Of a stretch of DNA of 64,000 bases, positions 40,744-49,248 are shown piece by piece (positions within the stretch are counted from its first letter, which is position 1; each line of letters starts with the position of its first letter). The translations under genes and the position numbers were made by a program. The stretch spans positions 54,732 to 118,731 of the forward strand of contig SSFA01000027.1 in NCBI GenBank assembly GCA_008015155.1. The letters are read 5' to 3'. The notes beneath the pieces were generated by a model that did not search any database, had not been told where the DNA came from, and saw nothing but the letters and a program-made list of their open reading frames with translations. Source of the stretch: Thiothrix sp. (GTDB lineage Bacteria; Pseudomonadota; Gammaproteobacteria; Thiotrichales; Thiotrichaceae).

Positions 40744-41964
40744 ATGGAGACATACTCCCTACATTATAACCAAACTCATGGTTGGAGTACTGACTTTCCT
40801 AAACTAGACTCTCCACAAACTTTAATTCTTGTGTTTGGCCCCTCTGCTTGGCAAAAGCACCAAGCTGCTTTAGAGACCTTGCTTGCAAGCTACCCACAAT
40901 CTTTAATCATTGGCTGCTCAGGTTATGGAGCCATCCATGCAGGTGAAATTTTTGACGATAGTTTGATCGTCTCTATTACGCGTTTTCGCCATACAAAACT
41001 ACGCTTAAGCACCTGCCCTATTCCAAGCCATGCCGACTCATTTGCAGCAGGGCAAACTCTAGCACGCGAACTAGAAGATGCTCATTTAAAAGCTGTATTG
41101 GTCTTTAGCGATGGTCTGCACACGAATGGCGCTAAACTCAGTGAAGCCTTAAATCGAACATTGGCTCGCTCAGTCGTAATTGTGGGTGGCCTAGCGGGTG
41201 ATTCACAGCAATTTAACTCAACCTGGGTGTTGGCTAAGCAATTACCACAAAGTCGACAAGCCTTAGCACTCGGATTTTATGGCGACAGTATTAGGCTCAA
41301 CACATCGGTTCAGGTGGGTTGGCGTGCTTTTGGCCCTGAACGCAAAGTGACTTTAGCTAGTGGTAATAAACTCTATACGCTTGATGATCGACCTGCTTTG
41401 GAGCTTTACAAACACTATCTAGGCAAGCACGCCGAGAATCTCACTAAAAATAGCTTGCACTTTCCGTTAGCGATCCGCCCAAAAAATAAACCTTATCGGC
41501 TGATCCGTACGCCTATGGTCTTGGATGAGGAAACACAAACGCTGATTTTCGCAGGTGATATTCCTGAAAATAGTACTGCTCAACTGGTGCATGTCAGCGT
41601 CAGTACCTTAGTCGATGGAGCTTACGAAGCGGGTGAACAACTCGCTGAGTCGATAGATAATCAGTCCAAGGAAGCTATGCTGGTCTTAACGATCAGCTGT
41701 GGCGCACGCCGTGGCTTGATGGCTGAAGAAGCAGCCTTGGAATTAACAGCAGCCTGCTCTGCCTTACCAGCCTCTAGCCAACAGGTGGGATTTTACTCGT
41801 TTGGTGAGCTAGCTCCGCATCAAATCAGCCCTGAACCCCAGACTTCCGCTTATTGTGCCGCAGGCGATTGTAAAACTTGCCTTGCAATTCCCAGCTATAG
41901 TCTATGCGAGCTGCATAATCAAACTATTACATTAACCGCTATTTACGAGCAGGATGCTAGCTAG
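40744..41964 (+). CDS. FIST-domain sensory protein
   Basis: About 406 residues with FIST_N (about 20-210, IIGCSGYGAIHAGE and VGGLAGDSQ) and FIST_C (about 215-370, GVFSxGE-like YSFGELAPH). FIST domains bind small ligands such as amino acids and occur with kinases. ATG 40744 was chosen for GAGG six bases upstream; TTG at 40732 is the longer alternative. Four or more cysteines cluster near the C-terminus (YCAAGDCKTCLAI). The next gene is a soluble histidine kinase 30 bases on, so it probably feeds the kinase. Confidence 0.85.
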   Translation: METYSLHYNQTHGWSTDFPKLDSPQTLILVFGPSAWQKHQAALETLLASYPQSLIIGCSGYGAIHAGEIFDDSLIVSITRFRHTKLRLSTCPIPSHADSFAAGQTLARELEDAHLKAVLVFSDGLHTNGAKLSEALNRTLARSVVIVGGLAGDSQQFNSTWVLAKQLPQSRQALALGFYGDSIRLNTSVQVGWRAFGPERKVTLASGNKLYTLDDRPALELYKHYLGKHAENLTKNSLHFPLAIRPKNKPYRLIRTPMVLDEETQTLIFAGDIPENSTAQLVHVSVSTLVDGAYEAGEQLAESIDNQSKEAMLVLTISCGARRGLMAEEAALELTAACSALPASSQQVGFYSFGELAPHQISPEPQTSAYCAAGDCKTCLAIPSYSLCELHNQTITLTAIYEQDAS

Positions 41965-41994
41965 CCATGCCTTGAGCATTTTGAGACGGACACC

Positions 41995-43266
41995 ATGACA
42001 TCAGTACTCATTGAACATAATCATAACAAACTTAATCACGAAAATGAGTCTGGGCAGGCCATTAGCCATCGCCTAGCTGCTCAATTAAAGCGCTGCCAAC
42101 TCACCGCTAGTGACTTACCGACCAGCCCTGATCAATGGGCGAAGCTTTTGCATATTATTGATAGTACTTACACCAGTCATCATGAAGCTTATTATGTTTT
42201 AGAGCGCTCTTTAGAAGTATCTTCGCAAGAAATGAGTGCACTTTATGACAATTTAAAACAAGAAAGCGCTCAACGCATTGATGCTTTACATAAATCAGAG
42301 CAAAAAACCCGCTTTATGGCGAATATGAGTCACGAATTACGCACCCCTATTCATGGTGTAATGGGGTCTTTAGATGTGCTACGTGAAACTAAACTAGATG
42401 AACGTCAAGCCACCTTTATTAATACAGCCTACAGCTCTTGTGAAGTCATGTTAGAGCTAGTCAGTAACATCCTCGACTATTCGAAAATTCAAGCAGGTCA
42501 ATTAAGTCTAGAAAAGATCGATTTTTCCCCGAAGGCTTTAGTCGAAGATCTTGGCCAAATGCTAGCAACGATGGCAGAGAAAAAATCCTTGGCAGTGTAC
42601 TGCTATGCTGCAGAAGATACTCCCGAGCTAGTGTATGGGGATCTTGCCCGCATTCGCCAAATCTTGCTCAATCTTGCTAGTAATGCTATTAAATTTACTG
42701 AAAAAGGTGAGGTATTTCTAAGCCTTGAAGTTCAGGAATTGACTCATGAAGAAGTTACTTTAGTTTTTGAGCTGCGGGATACAGGTATTGGTATTCCTGA
42801 CTCGATGCAAAAAAGTATTTTTGAATCTTTCGTACAGGTGGATGCAACGAGTAATCGTCGCTATGGCGGCACTGGGCTAGGCCTGACCATTGTTAAAGAG
42901 CTTGTTACCTTAATGGATGGTAGAGTATGGCTAGAAAGTGTCCCTGAACAAGGCAGCCAATTTTGGGTAGAGCTGAAACTTCCGATCAAACAGCTTGTTC
43001 CACCTAAATTAGAAGATGACTATTTAGCTGGCCGCTATATTTTAGTCGTAGAAGATCAGCCAACACATCAAACTATCCTAAAAAACTATTTAAAAGCGTG
43101 GAAGGCACGGCCTATTATTGCCAATAATGGAATGGAAGCCCTACAAATGCTACGGAATAGTATCGCTCTCAATGAGCCTTTCTCAGCTATCCTTTTAGAA
43201 CGCTTATTACCAGAAATGGATGGTAAAGCGCTCGCACGCTCGATTCGCACTGACCGCCAAGGCTGA
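41995..43266 (+). CDS. Soluble hybrid histidine kinase, truncated in its first receiver domain
   Basis: 423 residues, no membrane helix. Coiled segment (about 70-105), HisKA with H113 (NMSHELRTPIHG), HATPase_c with N box (NLASNAIKFTE), G1 (DTGIGIP) and G2 (GTGLGLTIV), then a receiver domain from about 345. That receiver is degenerate: ED pair present, but the phosphorylated Asp is Glu (AILLERLLPEMDG). It stops at 43266 after IRTDRQG, before its last third, while the next frame carries on. See the following entry. Confidence 0.8.
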   Translation: MTSVLIEHNHNKLNHENESGQAISHRLAAQLKRCQLTASDLPTSPDQWAKLLHIIDSTYTSHHEAYYVLERSLEVSSQEMSALYDNLKQESAQRIDALHKSEQKTRFMANMSHELRTPIHGVMGSLDVLRETKLDERQATFINTAYSSCEVMLELVSNILDYSKIQAGQLSLEKIDFSPKALVEDLGQMLATMAEKKSLAVYCYAAEDTPELVYGDLARIRQILLNLASNAIKFTEKGEVFLSLEVQELTHEEVTLVFELRDTGIGIPDSMQKSIFESFVQVDATSNRRYGGTGLGLTIVKELVTLMDGRVWLESVPEQGSQFWVELKLPIKQLVPPKLEDDYLAGRYILVVEDQPTHQTILKNYLKAWKARPIIANNGMEALQMLRNSIALNEPFSAILLERLLPEMDGKALARSIRTDRQG

Positions 43267-43846
43267 ACAGCGTGAGCACGGTGTCAATGCTTGTATCAGT
43301 ACGCCTTTAAAAGCAAAAGCTCTCAAGGCTATTCTCACCCAACAAATTCAACAAACTGCAAGCCTTGTCCCTTCACAAGCAGCATTTTTACAGCAGGAAC
43401 CAGTTAGCATAGAGACTAAGCAAGCACCAGCGATCTTATTGGCTGAAGATAACCCAATTAATGCGTTGATTGCGACGACTATGCTTGAACATTTACCCTA
43501 TCGAATTGATCAAGCCTGCAACGGTAGAGAAGCGTTCAACAAAGCAACCCATTATCCTTACCACTTGATTTTGATGGATATCAACATGCCAGATATGGAT
43601 GGTTTTAGTACTACTCAAGCCATACGTGACTGGGAAAATGCTAACGGCTTAGCGCCTACCCCTATTATTGCTCTAACCGCAAATGCCCTCAAAGACGATC
43701 GAGAGAAATGTTTAGCGGCTGGCTTAAATGACTATTTAGCTAAACCAGTAAAAAAAGATGAGATGCTAAAAACCATTCAGCAGTGGTTAGAGCAATCACC
43801 TTTAAACCAAAAAGCCAAGCTCCAACTGTTTACTGAGATCGCATAG
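43220..43846 (+). pseudogene. Continuation of the hybrid kinase in another frame: end of receiver 1 and complete receiver 2
   Basis: From about 43247 the frame reads ALTAKAEQREHGV, the expected beta4-alpha4 part of receiver 1, and ends in ISTPLK where the invariant Lys is Thr. A complete second receiver follows (AEDNPINA, HLILMDINMPDMDG with the phosphoacceptor Asp, DYLAKPV with the Lys). Compared with receiver 2, about ten residues are missing between IRTD and ALTA, so this looks like a small deletion with a frame change. It has no good start of its own, so it is either a broken gene or a split one. No ribosome site was found. Confidence 0.65.
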
Positions 43847-43884
43847 CTTTATTATTTGTGGGATTAATTAGCTGTACAATCAGC

Positions 43885-43923
43885 AACAAAAAAGCCTTAA
43901 GTTTTATTAAAACTTAAGGCTTT
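43885..43923. terminator. Long bidirectional hairpin terminator
   Basis: 15-bp stem AAAGCCTTAAGTTTT (43891-43905), loop ATT, AAAACTTAAGGCTTT (43909-43923). On the minus strand six T residues follow, so it would end a leftward transcript well, such as the original tRNA-Leu unit. On the plus strand it ends the kinase genes. Confidence 0.75.
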
Positions 43924-43961
43924 AACTATTTGCTAATTTTACTTAGATTAACTAAGTGGTG

Positions 43962-43979
43962 CGAGGGCGAGACTCGAAC
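43962..43979. repeat. Distal attachment repeat
   Basis: 18-bp copy of the tRNA-Leu 3' end. On the minus strand it continues CACCACTTAG, so this copy carries an encoded CCA, presumably the chromosomal tRNA end displaced when the element entered. Confidence 0.8.
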
Positions 43980-44020
43980 AAACAATAAAATCAATTACTT
44001 AAAAATTTAATGCCTTAATA

Positions 44021-44043
44021 TTTACCCATTTTTTACCCATTTA
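44021..44043 (+). repeat. 23-bp repeat with two TTACCCATTT units, left copy
   Basis: Identical to 53427-53449. Each copy holds two tandem TTACCCATTT units. One copy lies near each end of the element, as expected of integrase arm-binding sites. Confidence 0.5.
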
Positions 44044-44320
44044 AAAACCTACTCCCCTTTTTAGACGCTTTTTAGCTTGCAGACGCTTTCCCGCACTGTA
44101 TGCGGTCAAGCATCTTGGCTGAGCGTTGTTTCGTTAGTTTGCCGTGAATATTTTCCTTTGTAGGCTCCTGCTAGTCGCTAGTGTAGTCAGTGGCTACAAG
44201 GCTACCCTGCGGTGTCTATGCTGCTTTAAATCGGGTTAAAGGGTTATAGAGTGAACCTAGCTTAAATCTCTTCAGCATCAAGGCCAGCGTTCAGCCTAGC
44301 CAGCCTTGACGGTGGAATGT

Positions 44321-45568
44321 TTAAATCTTAAGCACTACCCTCCCCTTATTCGCCCCTTGTTTGGCCTTCAGTACTTCGGATCTTTCGGGCTTATGGGCAT
44401 TGTGCCAATCATCTGAACAATTGCCCCCATCAGCTCTAGGCTTGCGATTATTTGAACAAAATAAATGCCATTTATTCGACTTCTGAAATTCTGCGCCGCA
44501 ATTAGGACAACTCACCAGACTGTTCACCTTGGTAAGTTCTGCTTGAGTGTAAGCAGTTGATTTATTCCTATTTTCATCTATGCCTGTATTTTTTACAGGT
44601 AACTGTAATACAGGTAACTGTAAATCATCAGATGCTTTTTTAGTCGCTTGCTCAGCAGAGGAGGGTACTTGTAATTTTTCCTGATTAATCACAGCAGGCG
44701 CAATTCTGAATTGCTCAATAGAGGCGCTAATCTTGCCCGTATTAATCGAGATAGCACGCTCATTCAGTTGACGCATAGAACCCAAATAGTGAAAGCAGAT
44801 TTTAAAGGTGAGGATTAAAAAGAAGGCAAGTAGGGCAGAACTCACCACATGACTAATACCGAAGACCTCAGCGAGAAAACGAATCATCGCTTGGTGTTTG
44901 GTTTCATCATACTCAAGGTTCTTGGCTTGGGTAATGGTGTTTTGTAGTGATGTGGTTCGGTTCGCTTGCTCTAACTCGGCTTGCTGTTCTAATCGCAAAA
45001 TTCGCCCCTGTAGAGCTTCCATTGCAGATTTATTGCCTAACTGCTTAGCTTCAGCATAAGAGGCTTGTAGCTGGCTTAATTTGAGCTGTGCAGGGGTTAG
45101 GGTGCTTGTGGTTGCTAAGGAATCGACTGCTTTAATAGTGGCCTTGTAGACTTCGGATTGTATCGACTTGAACGCAACACTGGATTGCTCCCGCTGCATG
45201 GTAGCTGCTGTTTCCGCAAAGATGGAAAAGCCAATTGCAAACCCGACCACGGCTAAATATTCGCGTGCCCGTCCTGAATTGAATAGCACAGCTTCAGCAA
45301 TGGTGATTGCAGTTGCAAGCGCAATGCCCATGACTGCATACACAAACTGAATGGGTCGCCAGTCATCCATATATTCAAACTCAGCACCGGCAAAGAACTG
45401 ACCAATAAAAAAGGACATGAGTGCCCAACTTGCAAAGCTTGCACAGATAAAGCCTAGACTGGCTGTACTGTAGAAGTGTTTAAGCTGCTCTAGTGTGTAG
45501 TAGCGCGAATAGTGCACGGCTTTAGAATGGCTCTGTGCACCGTGTCTATAAACTGCTAATTCGTTCAT
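44321..45568 (-). CDS. Four-helix membrane protein with coiled coil and C-terminal zinc-ribbon-like end
   Basis: 415 residues. Four predicted membrane helices: about 38-62, 75-95, 105-125 and, after a soluble heptad-rich coiled segment (about 130-225), one near 240-262. The C-terminus has CPNCGAEF and, about 16 residues on, FCSNN plus a further Cys, resembling a zinc ribbon, then a basic tail. I do not recognise the family. It is the last gene of the operon and could tie the element or its product to the membrane; that is a guess. Confidence 0.6.
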   Translation of the reverse strand: MNELAVYRHGAQSHSKAVHYSRYYTLEQLKHFYSTASLGFICASFASWALMSFFIGQFFAGAEFEYMDDWRPIQFVYAVMGIALATAITIAEAVLFNSGRAREYLAVVGFAIGFSIFAETAATMQREQSSVAFKSIQSEVYKATIKAVDSLATTSTLTPAQLKLSQLQASYAEAKQLGNKSAMEALQGRILRLEQQAELEQANRTTSLQNTITQAKNLEYDETKHQAMIRFLAEVFGISHVVSSALLAFFLILTFKICFHYLGSMRQLNERAISINTGKISASIEQFRIAPAVINQEKLQVPSSAEQATKKASDDLQLPVLQLPVKNTGIDENRNKSTAYTQAELTKVNSLVSCPNCGAEFQKSNKWHLFCSNNRKPRADGGNCSDDWHNAHKPERSEVLKAKQGANKGRVVLKI

Positions 45569-45581
45569 GGTCGCCCCCCCC

Positions 45582-45836
45582 TTAAAATCCTGTAGTCATC
45601 AACACGGATGCAATGATGAACGCCCAAAAGCGCCCATGATGCTGATGCTGGTAAGCCAGCAATGCACCAAACACAAAGGCAAGGCCGATAAAACAAAACG
45701 GCAATTGCTTCAAGTTGGCACTGGCAAGGGTCGGCAACAGGCCAATGAATACGACTAATAGGAGAGCAGTTATAAAAGCTAGCAGTTCATAACCATAGTT
45801 CTGGATAGAGGGTGTTGAGTTGTTCGATTCGTTCAT
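45582..45836 (-). CDS. Small three-helix membrane protein
   Basis: 84 residues with three hydrophobic segments (about 17-38, 44-62, 68-84). The ATG shares one base with the stop of the initiation-factor gene, and the following gene begins 13 bases on, so translation is probably coupled. No family recognised; the three helices make it unlike a filamentous-phage coat protein. Confidence 0.55.
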   Translation of the reverse strand: MNESNNSTPSIQNYGYELLAFITALLLVVFIGLLPTLASANLKQLPFCFIGLAFVFGALLAYQHQHHGRFWAFIIASVLMTTGF

Positions 45837-47104
45837 TAAGCCACCTCCTTCAGCATCATTTCTGCGGGTGTGGAGTCCTCCAACAAATCAAAGACAAATT
45901 CTTTCAGGCCGCTGGTGCGGCTCAATCGCTCTACAATATCGCTATCCGTTAGCCCCTTTTCTTTTAGGGTATGAATCAAACGACCATAGGTGTGTTTTGC
46001 CCAATACACTTTTCTGGAGAGTAAAATACCTTTTTCTTTTTTGAACTGCGCACGCTGCCAGCTTTGAATAGCCTGTAAGTCTCGGTGTGCTCTCAGTTGC
46101 TCCATGATGCAGCGAACATTAGAGCGACCCGCACAAAAGTATTCATCCGGTCTTAACATCACATCCAATGGAATGGTGCGCCCTGTGGCCTTCCTACTCA
46201 TTTCGTGTTCAATCCGAATCCAGCCCCTATCGACAGATTCCGGCTCTGCCATCGCCCCCAAGAGCTGTTTACCTTTTTCATATACTCGGAAGAAGTCATC
46301 TGAACTTTTGCGGTTGCCAATATAGGCAGTGAGTCCAGCCGGACAATCCTTGATAGGATCGTAAGCTTCTGAGCTAATATTCCCACAGGCTAAGTCTGAC
46401 CAATCCCCCGCCGTCGTGAAGGTTTGTTTCATCATGGGATTACGTTGTGCATCGGATTTGAACAAGCCCTCATTCTTGGCCTGTTTAAACAGCATTGGCA
46501 CGGTATACCCCTGCTCCTTGGCATAGTCCCCACTGAGGTCTAAGGCAATGTCCACGCGACTGATACGCCAATCAGCCAGCATCAGAACGTTATACAGTTC
46601 TAACCACAGTGCAGGGTATTCGAGCTGTAATACCTTGCAACCGACACCGGTTAATTCAAACAAACCGCCTTTGTTTCTGCCTCCTTCGGAATAGGCGATA
46701 TTACCCACGGTCAAATAGTCATTGTCACGCCAGATTTTGATTGAGGCGGAATGGTCATATCCATGCAAGCCCTTCTCAGTCCAGTGCACTTGCATTCCAG
46801 CTTCTTCTAAAATACCTGTGCATTTTTCATCTTGTGCTTTCACGTTAGGTTCTGGATTGATGGTTAAATCTGCCATGGTGTCACGATAGTTTTTTAAATC
46901 ATTCGTAGTGAGCCGTAACCAATCCAGAGCGGTGATGCTCTCTTGATGATTAAAAGAGGGTTTCTCTAACTTGCTGTTTTCCTTTGAAACTTCATAACCC
47001 CCCGTATTACAGTACGGGGTATCTTTTGTACCTAAAACTGCTACCAGTGGGCGCGTCTGAACAGACTTTAAGGGACGGTCGGTGTTGTAGATAGTAGTGC
47101 TCAT
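45836..47104 (-). CDS. Replication initiation factor (filamentous phage RstA-like)
   Basis: 422 residues matching the Rep_trans/replication initiation factor family: RISRVDIALDLSGD (about 192-205), TAYIGNRKSSDDFFRVYEKG (about 262-281) and RGWIRIEHEMSRKATGR follow the expected order. Such proteins start rolling-circle replication of CTX-type filamentous phages and some plasmids. It overlaps the preceding gene by four bases and the next by one. A strong reason to think the element can replicate outside the chromosome. Confidence 0.78.
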   Translation of the reverse strand: MSTTIYNTDRPLKSVQTRPLVAVLGTKDTPYCNTGGYEVSKENSKLEKPSFNHQESITALDWLRLTTNDLKNYRDTMADLTINPEPNVKAQDEKCTGILEEAGMQVHWTEKGLHGYDHSASIKIWRDNDYLTVGNIAYSEGGRNKGGLFELTGVGCKVLQLEYPALWLELYNVLMLADWRISRVDIALDLSGDYAKEQGYTVPMLFKQAKNEGLFKSDAQRNPMMKQTFTTAGDWSDLACGNISSEAYDPIKDCPAGLTAYIGNRKSSDDFFRVYEKGKQLLGAMAEPESVDRGWIRIEHEMSRKATGRTIPLDVMLRPDEYFCAGRSNVRCIMEQLRAHRDLQAIQSWQRAQFKKEKGILLSRKVYWAKHTYGRLIHTLKEKGLTDSDIVERLSRTSGLKEFVFDLLEDSTPAEMMLKEVA

Positions 47105-47307
47105 GCTCGCACCTTCCCTTGATTGTCTAAGTGTTGGAAGGTGGTCTTAATCTCATCTGCTAAGCTTGAGCAAGCCCACAAGTAACCGATCTGAATCTTG
47201 TCGCTATACGTGGTAAAGTCTTCGCACATGCCCACATTCAAGAGTGCGGTCAGTTGTTCTAGCTTCATATTGATTAAATCAACAGGGTCAAGGCTTTTGG
47301 TGTTCAT
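47101..47307 (-). CDS. Small element protein, unknown (68 aa)
   Basis: 68 residues, helical in composition (MKLEQLTALLNVGM). It overlaps both neighbours by four bases, so it is part of the coupled operon. No family recognised. Confidence 0.5.
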   Translation of the reverse strand: MNTKSLDPVDLINMKLEQLTALLNVGMCEDFTTYSDKIQIGYLWACSSLADEIKTTFQHLDNQGKVRA

Positions 47308-47558
47308 GCCTTACCTCCAGCAACATCAGCTAGTTCAACAATCGCTTGTGCGCTGGCTTGTGCCATACCTGATAAGGTCACAATATCGCTAGAATCCAGC
47401 ATTAAGGAAGGATTGTCTCTGACAGGTTCTTCAGCTGCCCATAGATTGATAGTTTTACTAATAGCTGCCAGTTGGTAAGCATGGCCTAGTATTTCATTTA
47501 AGCGATTAGCACGGGATGCGTTAGCGGTATCTAGTGGTAGAGTGTTACTAACATTCAT
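47304..47558 (-). CDS. Small element protein, unknown (84 aa)
   Basis: 84 residues, helical (ILGHAYQLAAISKTINLW, SGMAQASAQAIVELAD). Its layout is similar to the preceding 68-residue product, and the two could be distant relatives. Four-base overlaps on both sides. Confidence 0.5.
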   Translation of the reverse strand: MNVSNTLPLDTANASRANRLNEILGHAYQLAAISKTINLWAAEEPVRDNPSLMLDSSDIVTLSGMAQASAQAIVELADVAGGKA

Positions 47559-47845
47559 ACCTTCACCCCCTCAGCCTGTACCAAGCTCAGCACAAAAGCT
47601 AAAGCTTGTTCTTGGGTATTGAAGGTTTCAGTATCCAGCATGAAACCATTGTGGTTTCCCATGGGTGAAGTGGTTGGCTTGATATAGGCCACATCAACAA
47701 AGTGCTCTGTTTTGTAACGACTTCGACACACACCAGAGAAAATCCATGCAATCGGTTGGTGCTGATGGAGAACGATTAAACCGGAATGGGTAGGAATAAT
47801 TGAAATCGTGGGCGTGAATGTGCCCATGCTGAATGCTGCTTGCAT
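47555..47845 (-). CDS. First gene of the element operon, unknown (96 aa)
   Basis: 96 residues, beta-rich. ATG 47845 was chosen because GAGG lies seven bases upstream; the longer reading from 47881 has no such site. It opens a run of six genes joined by overlaps or gaps of at most 13 bases. No family recognised. Confidence 0.55.
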   Translation of the reverse strand: MQAAFSMGTFTPTISIIPTHSGLIVLHQHQPIAWIFSGVCRSRYKTEHFVDVAYIKPTTSPMGNHNGFMLDTETFNTQEQALAFVLSLVQAEGVKV

Positions 47846-47993
47846 CGTGTAACCTCTTTGGATTTTCAAGAATTGGCACAAAGTGTCAGGTGTTCTTGTC
47901 GCTCCAAAGGATACGATGCGCTTATTTCCGCTTTAGCAGTTTTGTAGTCCACGCACACCCGACGAATCCGCCAAAGTGGGCATGATACAGGCA

Positions 47994-48020
47994 TAAAAAA
48001 ACCGCCATGCGTGGGGCGGT
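47994..48020 (-). terminator. Rho-independent terminator after the ProQ/FinO gene
   Basis: On the minus strand ACCGCC, eight-base loop, GGCGGT, then seven T residues (48001-47995). It separates the ProQ/FinO gene from the operon below it. Confidence 0.8.
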
Positions 48021-48134
48021 ATTTGCCGCCTCTGGAGGGAACAAGAATCCCGAATCAATTTGTATTTTTAGAGTACGCTGAACGCTGCTTTTTTGCGCTG
48101 AAATATTTTCAATGAATGACCAATTAAATTGAAA

Positions 48135-48689
48135 TTATTTCAACCAGTCGAAACTCGTATCAGAGGACATAAAAAACCGCTCTGCATGTTCGCACTCTTC
48201 GGGCAGAATCACCCCGCCTGATGTACCGTCCAAGTTATAACGCTGCCCACCTTTACCCTGACTAATTTTCAACAAGTAATCACGGTGGCGTGTATGTCGG
48301 TACAGCAGCTTTTGCACCACACGCTTGGAAGCACTGAGCTGTTGTTCTGCAATCAGTTGGAAGATTTGTTTTTCAATGCCCAGTGCCAAGGGTTGACGCT
48401 CCCGCCATACTGCAAATTCATTCAGTGCTGCATTGAGGTTATCCATACGCACATCAGAGGGGGCGATTAACGGTTTTTTCGGTGCAGGTTTGCGCGGTTT
48501 AGTCGGCTTTTTCGGTGGAACTTTAGCCTTGGGTTTAGCTAATGCAGTAGGTTGCACCTGCTCACGCTTAATAATTCGCTTATTACCGCGAACAATTGCC
48601 TTAGCTGCTTCATCAGGTGAGTGGGCTTGTTCTATAGTAGGCGCAGCTTTTGGCTTAATGGTGATCGTTTTACGCGGTTTTTCGGTCAT
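48135..48689 (-). CDS. ProQ/FinO-family RNA-binding protein
   Basis: 184 residues. A long Lys/Pro/Ala-rich basic N-terminal tail (about 1-75) precedes a ProQ/FinO domain (about 80-165): PLALGIEKQIFQLIAEQ, KRVVQKLLYRHTRHRDYLL and GQRYNLDG. FinO-type proteins bind structured RNAs with terminator stems and control plasmid antisense systems. On a mobile element it may control copy number or transfer-like functions through a local RNA. It has its own terminator. Confidence 0.82.
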   Translation of the reverse strand: MTEKPRKTITIKPKAAPTIEQAHSPDEAAKAIVRGNKRIIKREQVQPTALAKPKAKVPPKKPTKPRKPAPKKPLIAPSDVRMDNLNAALNEFAVWRERQPLALGIEKQIFQLIAEQQLSASKRVVQKLLYRHTRHRDYLLKISQGKGGQRYNLDGTSGGVILPEECEHAERFFMSSDTSFDWLK

Positions 48690-48734
48690 GGTTTTACTCG
48701 TCTAGCTGAAGAGTGATTATTCTAATCCACAAGG

Positions 48735-48998
48735 CTATAGGTCTAGTTCACTATGGCTACCCAATCGTACTAATTGCAATGTGTGTTCATCTAGCTTGCG
48801 GTAGATCAGCAGTACATCAGGATGAATATGGCACTCTCGAAAGTCCACCCAGTTACCTGTTAAAGCATGGTCACGGTAAGACTCTGGTAAAACCGCATCA
48901 TTAGCAAGCTTCCATAAGACCTCGATCAAGGAAGCATCTAATTCACCATGCCTTTTAAAATCGCGTTTAAAGGCCGTGGTACGTTCAATCTTTCGCAT
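48735..48998 (-). CDS. yafQ: YafQ-type toxin (RelE superfamily)
   Basis: 87 residues: FKRDFKRHG near the start, LTGNWVDFRECHIHPDVLLIYR in the centre, and the RLGSHSEL end. YafQ cleaves mRNA in the ribosome. The start overlaps the antitoxin gene by 14 bases, the usual dinJ-yafQ layout. Confidence 0.88.
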   Translation of the reverse strand: MRKIERTTAFKRDFKRHGELDASLIEVLWKLANDAVLPESYRDHALTGNWVDFRECHIHPDVLLIYRKLDEHTLQLVRLGSHSELDL

Positions 48999-49248
48999 TC
49001 AAATCAGCCATCAAATCATCTAAGTTATTAAAGGATTTTAAAGGCTGTGTCCGTGCTTCCTGCATCGCTGCAATCGTTTCAGCATTAGGCTCACGCAACT
49101 CAAAGGGAAAACGATGTTCTCTAGCTATCTTGGTCAACATCAAGCGTACTGCATCTGACACGGTTAAACCCATCGTCGCTAAAACCTGAGCAGCTTCTTG
49201 CTTGATTGCTTCATTAATGCGCGTAGTGACTAAAGCATTCTCTGACAT
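48985..49248 (-). CDS. dinJ: DinJ/RelB-type antitoxin
   Basis: 87 residues. The N-terminal ribbon-helix-helix (TTRINEAIKQEAAQVLATMG, SDAVRLMLT) and acidic C-terminus match DinJ/RelB. It neutralises the toxin and represses the promoter. The pair likely stabilises the element. Confidence 0.88.
   Translation of the reverse strand: MSENALVTTRINEAIKQEAAQVLATMGLTVSDAVRLMLTKIAREHRFPFELREPNAETIAAMQEARTQPLKSFNNLDDLMADLNAKD

Larger units (their letters stand above)
43847..44320. other. Left end of the integrated element (attachment site, arm sites, hairpin)
   Basis: Holds the terminator, the 18-bp attachment repeat (43962-43979) and the TTTACCC repeats (44021-44043). A further 7-bp inverted pair TCAAGGC (44278-44284)/GCCTTGA (44303-44309) lies next to the end of the last element gene, without a T-run. 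No coding region. Confidence 0.55.

Noticed and set aside
43260..43270. TGA at the end of the kinase read as selenocysteine or read-through
   Set aside because: The continuing receiver sequence is in another frame, so read-through would not restore it.
44278..44309. Terminator after the last element gene
   Set aside because: Stem of seven pairs exists but no T-run follows on either strand.
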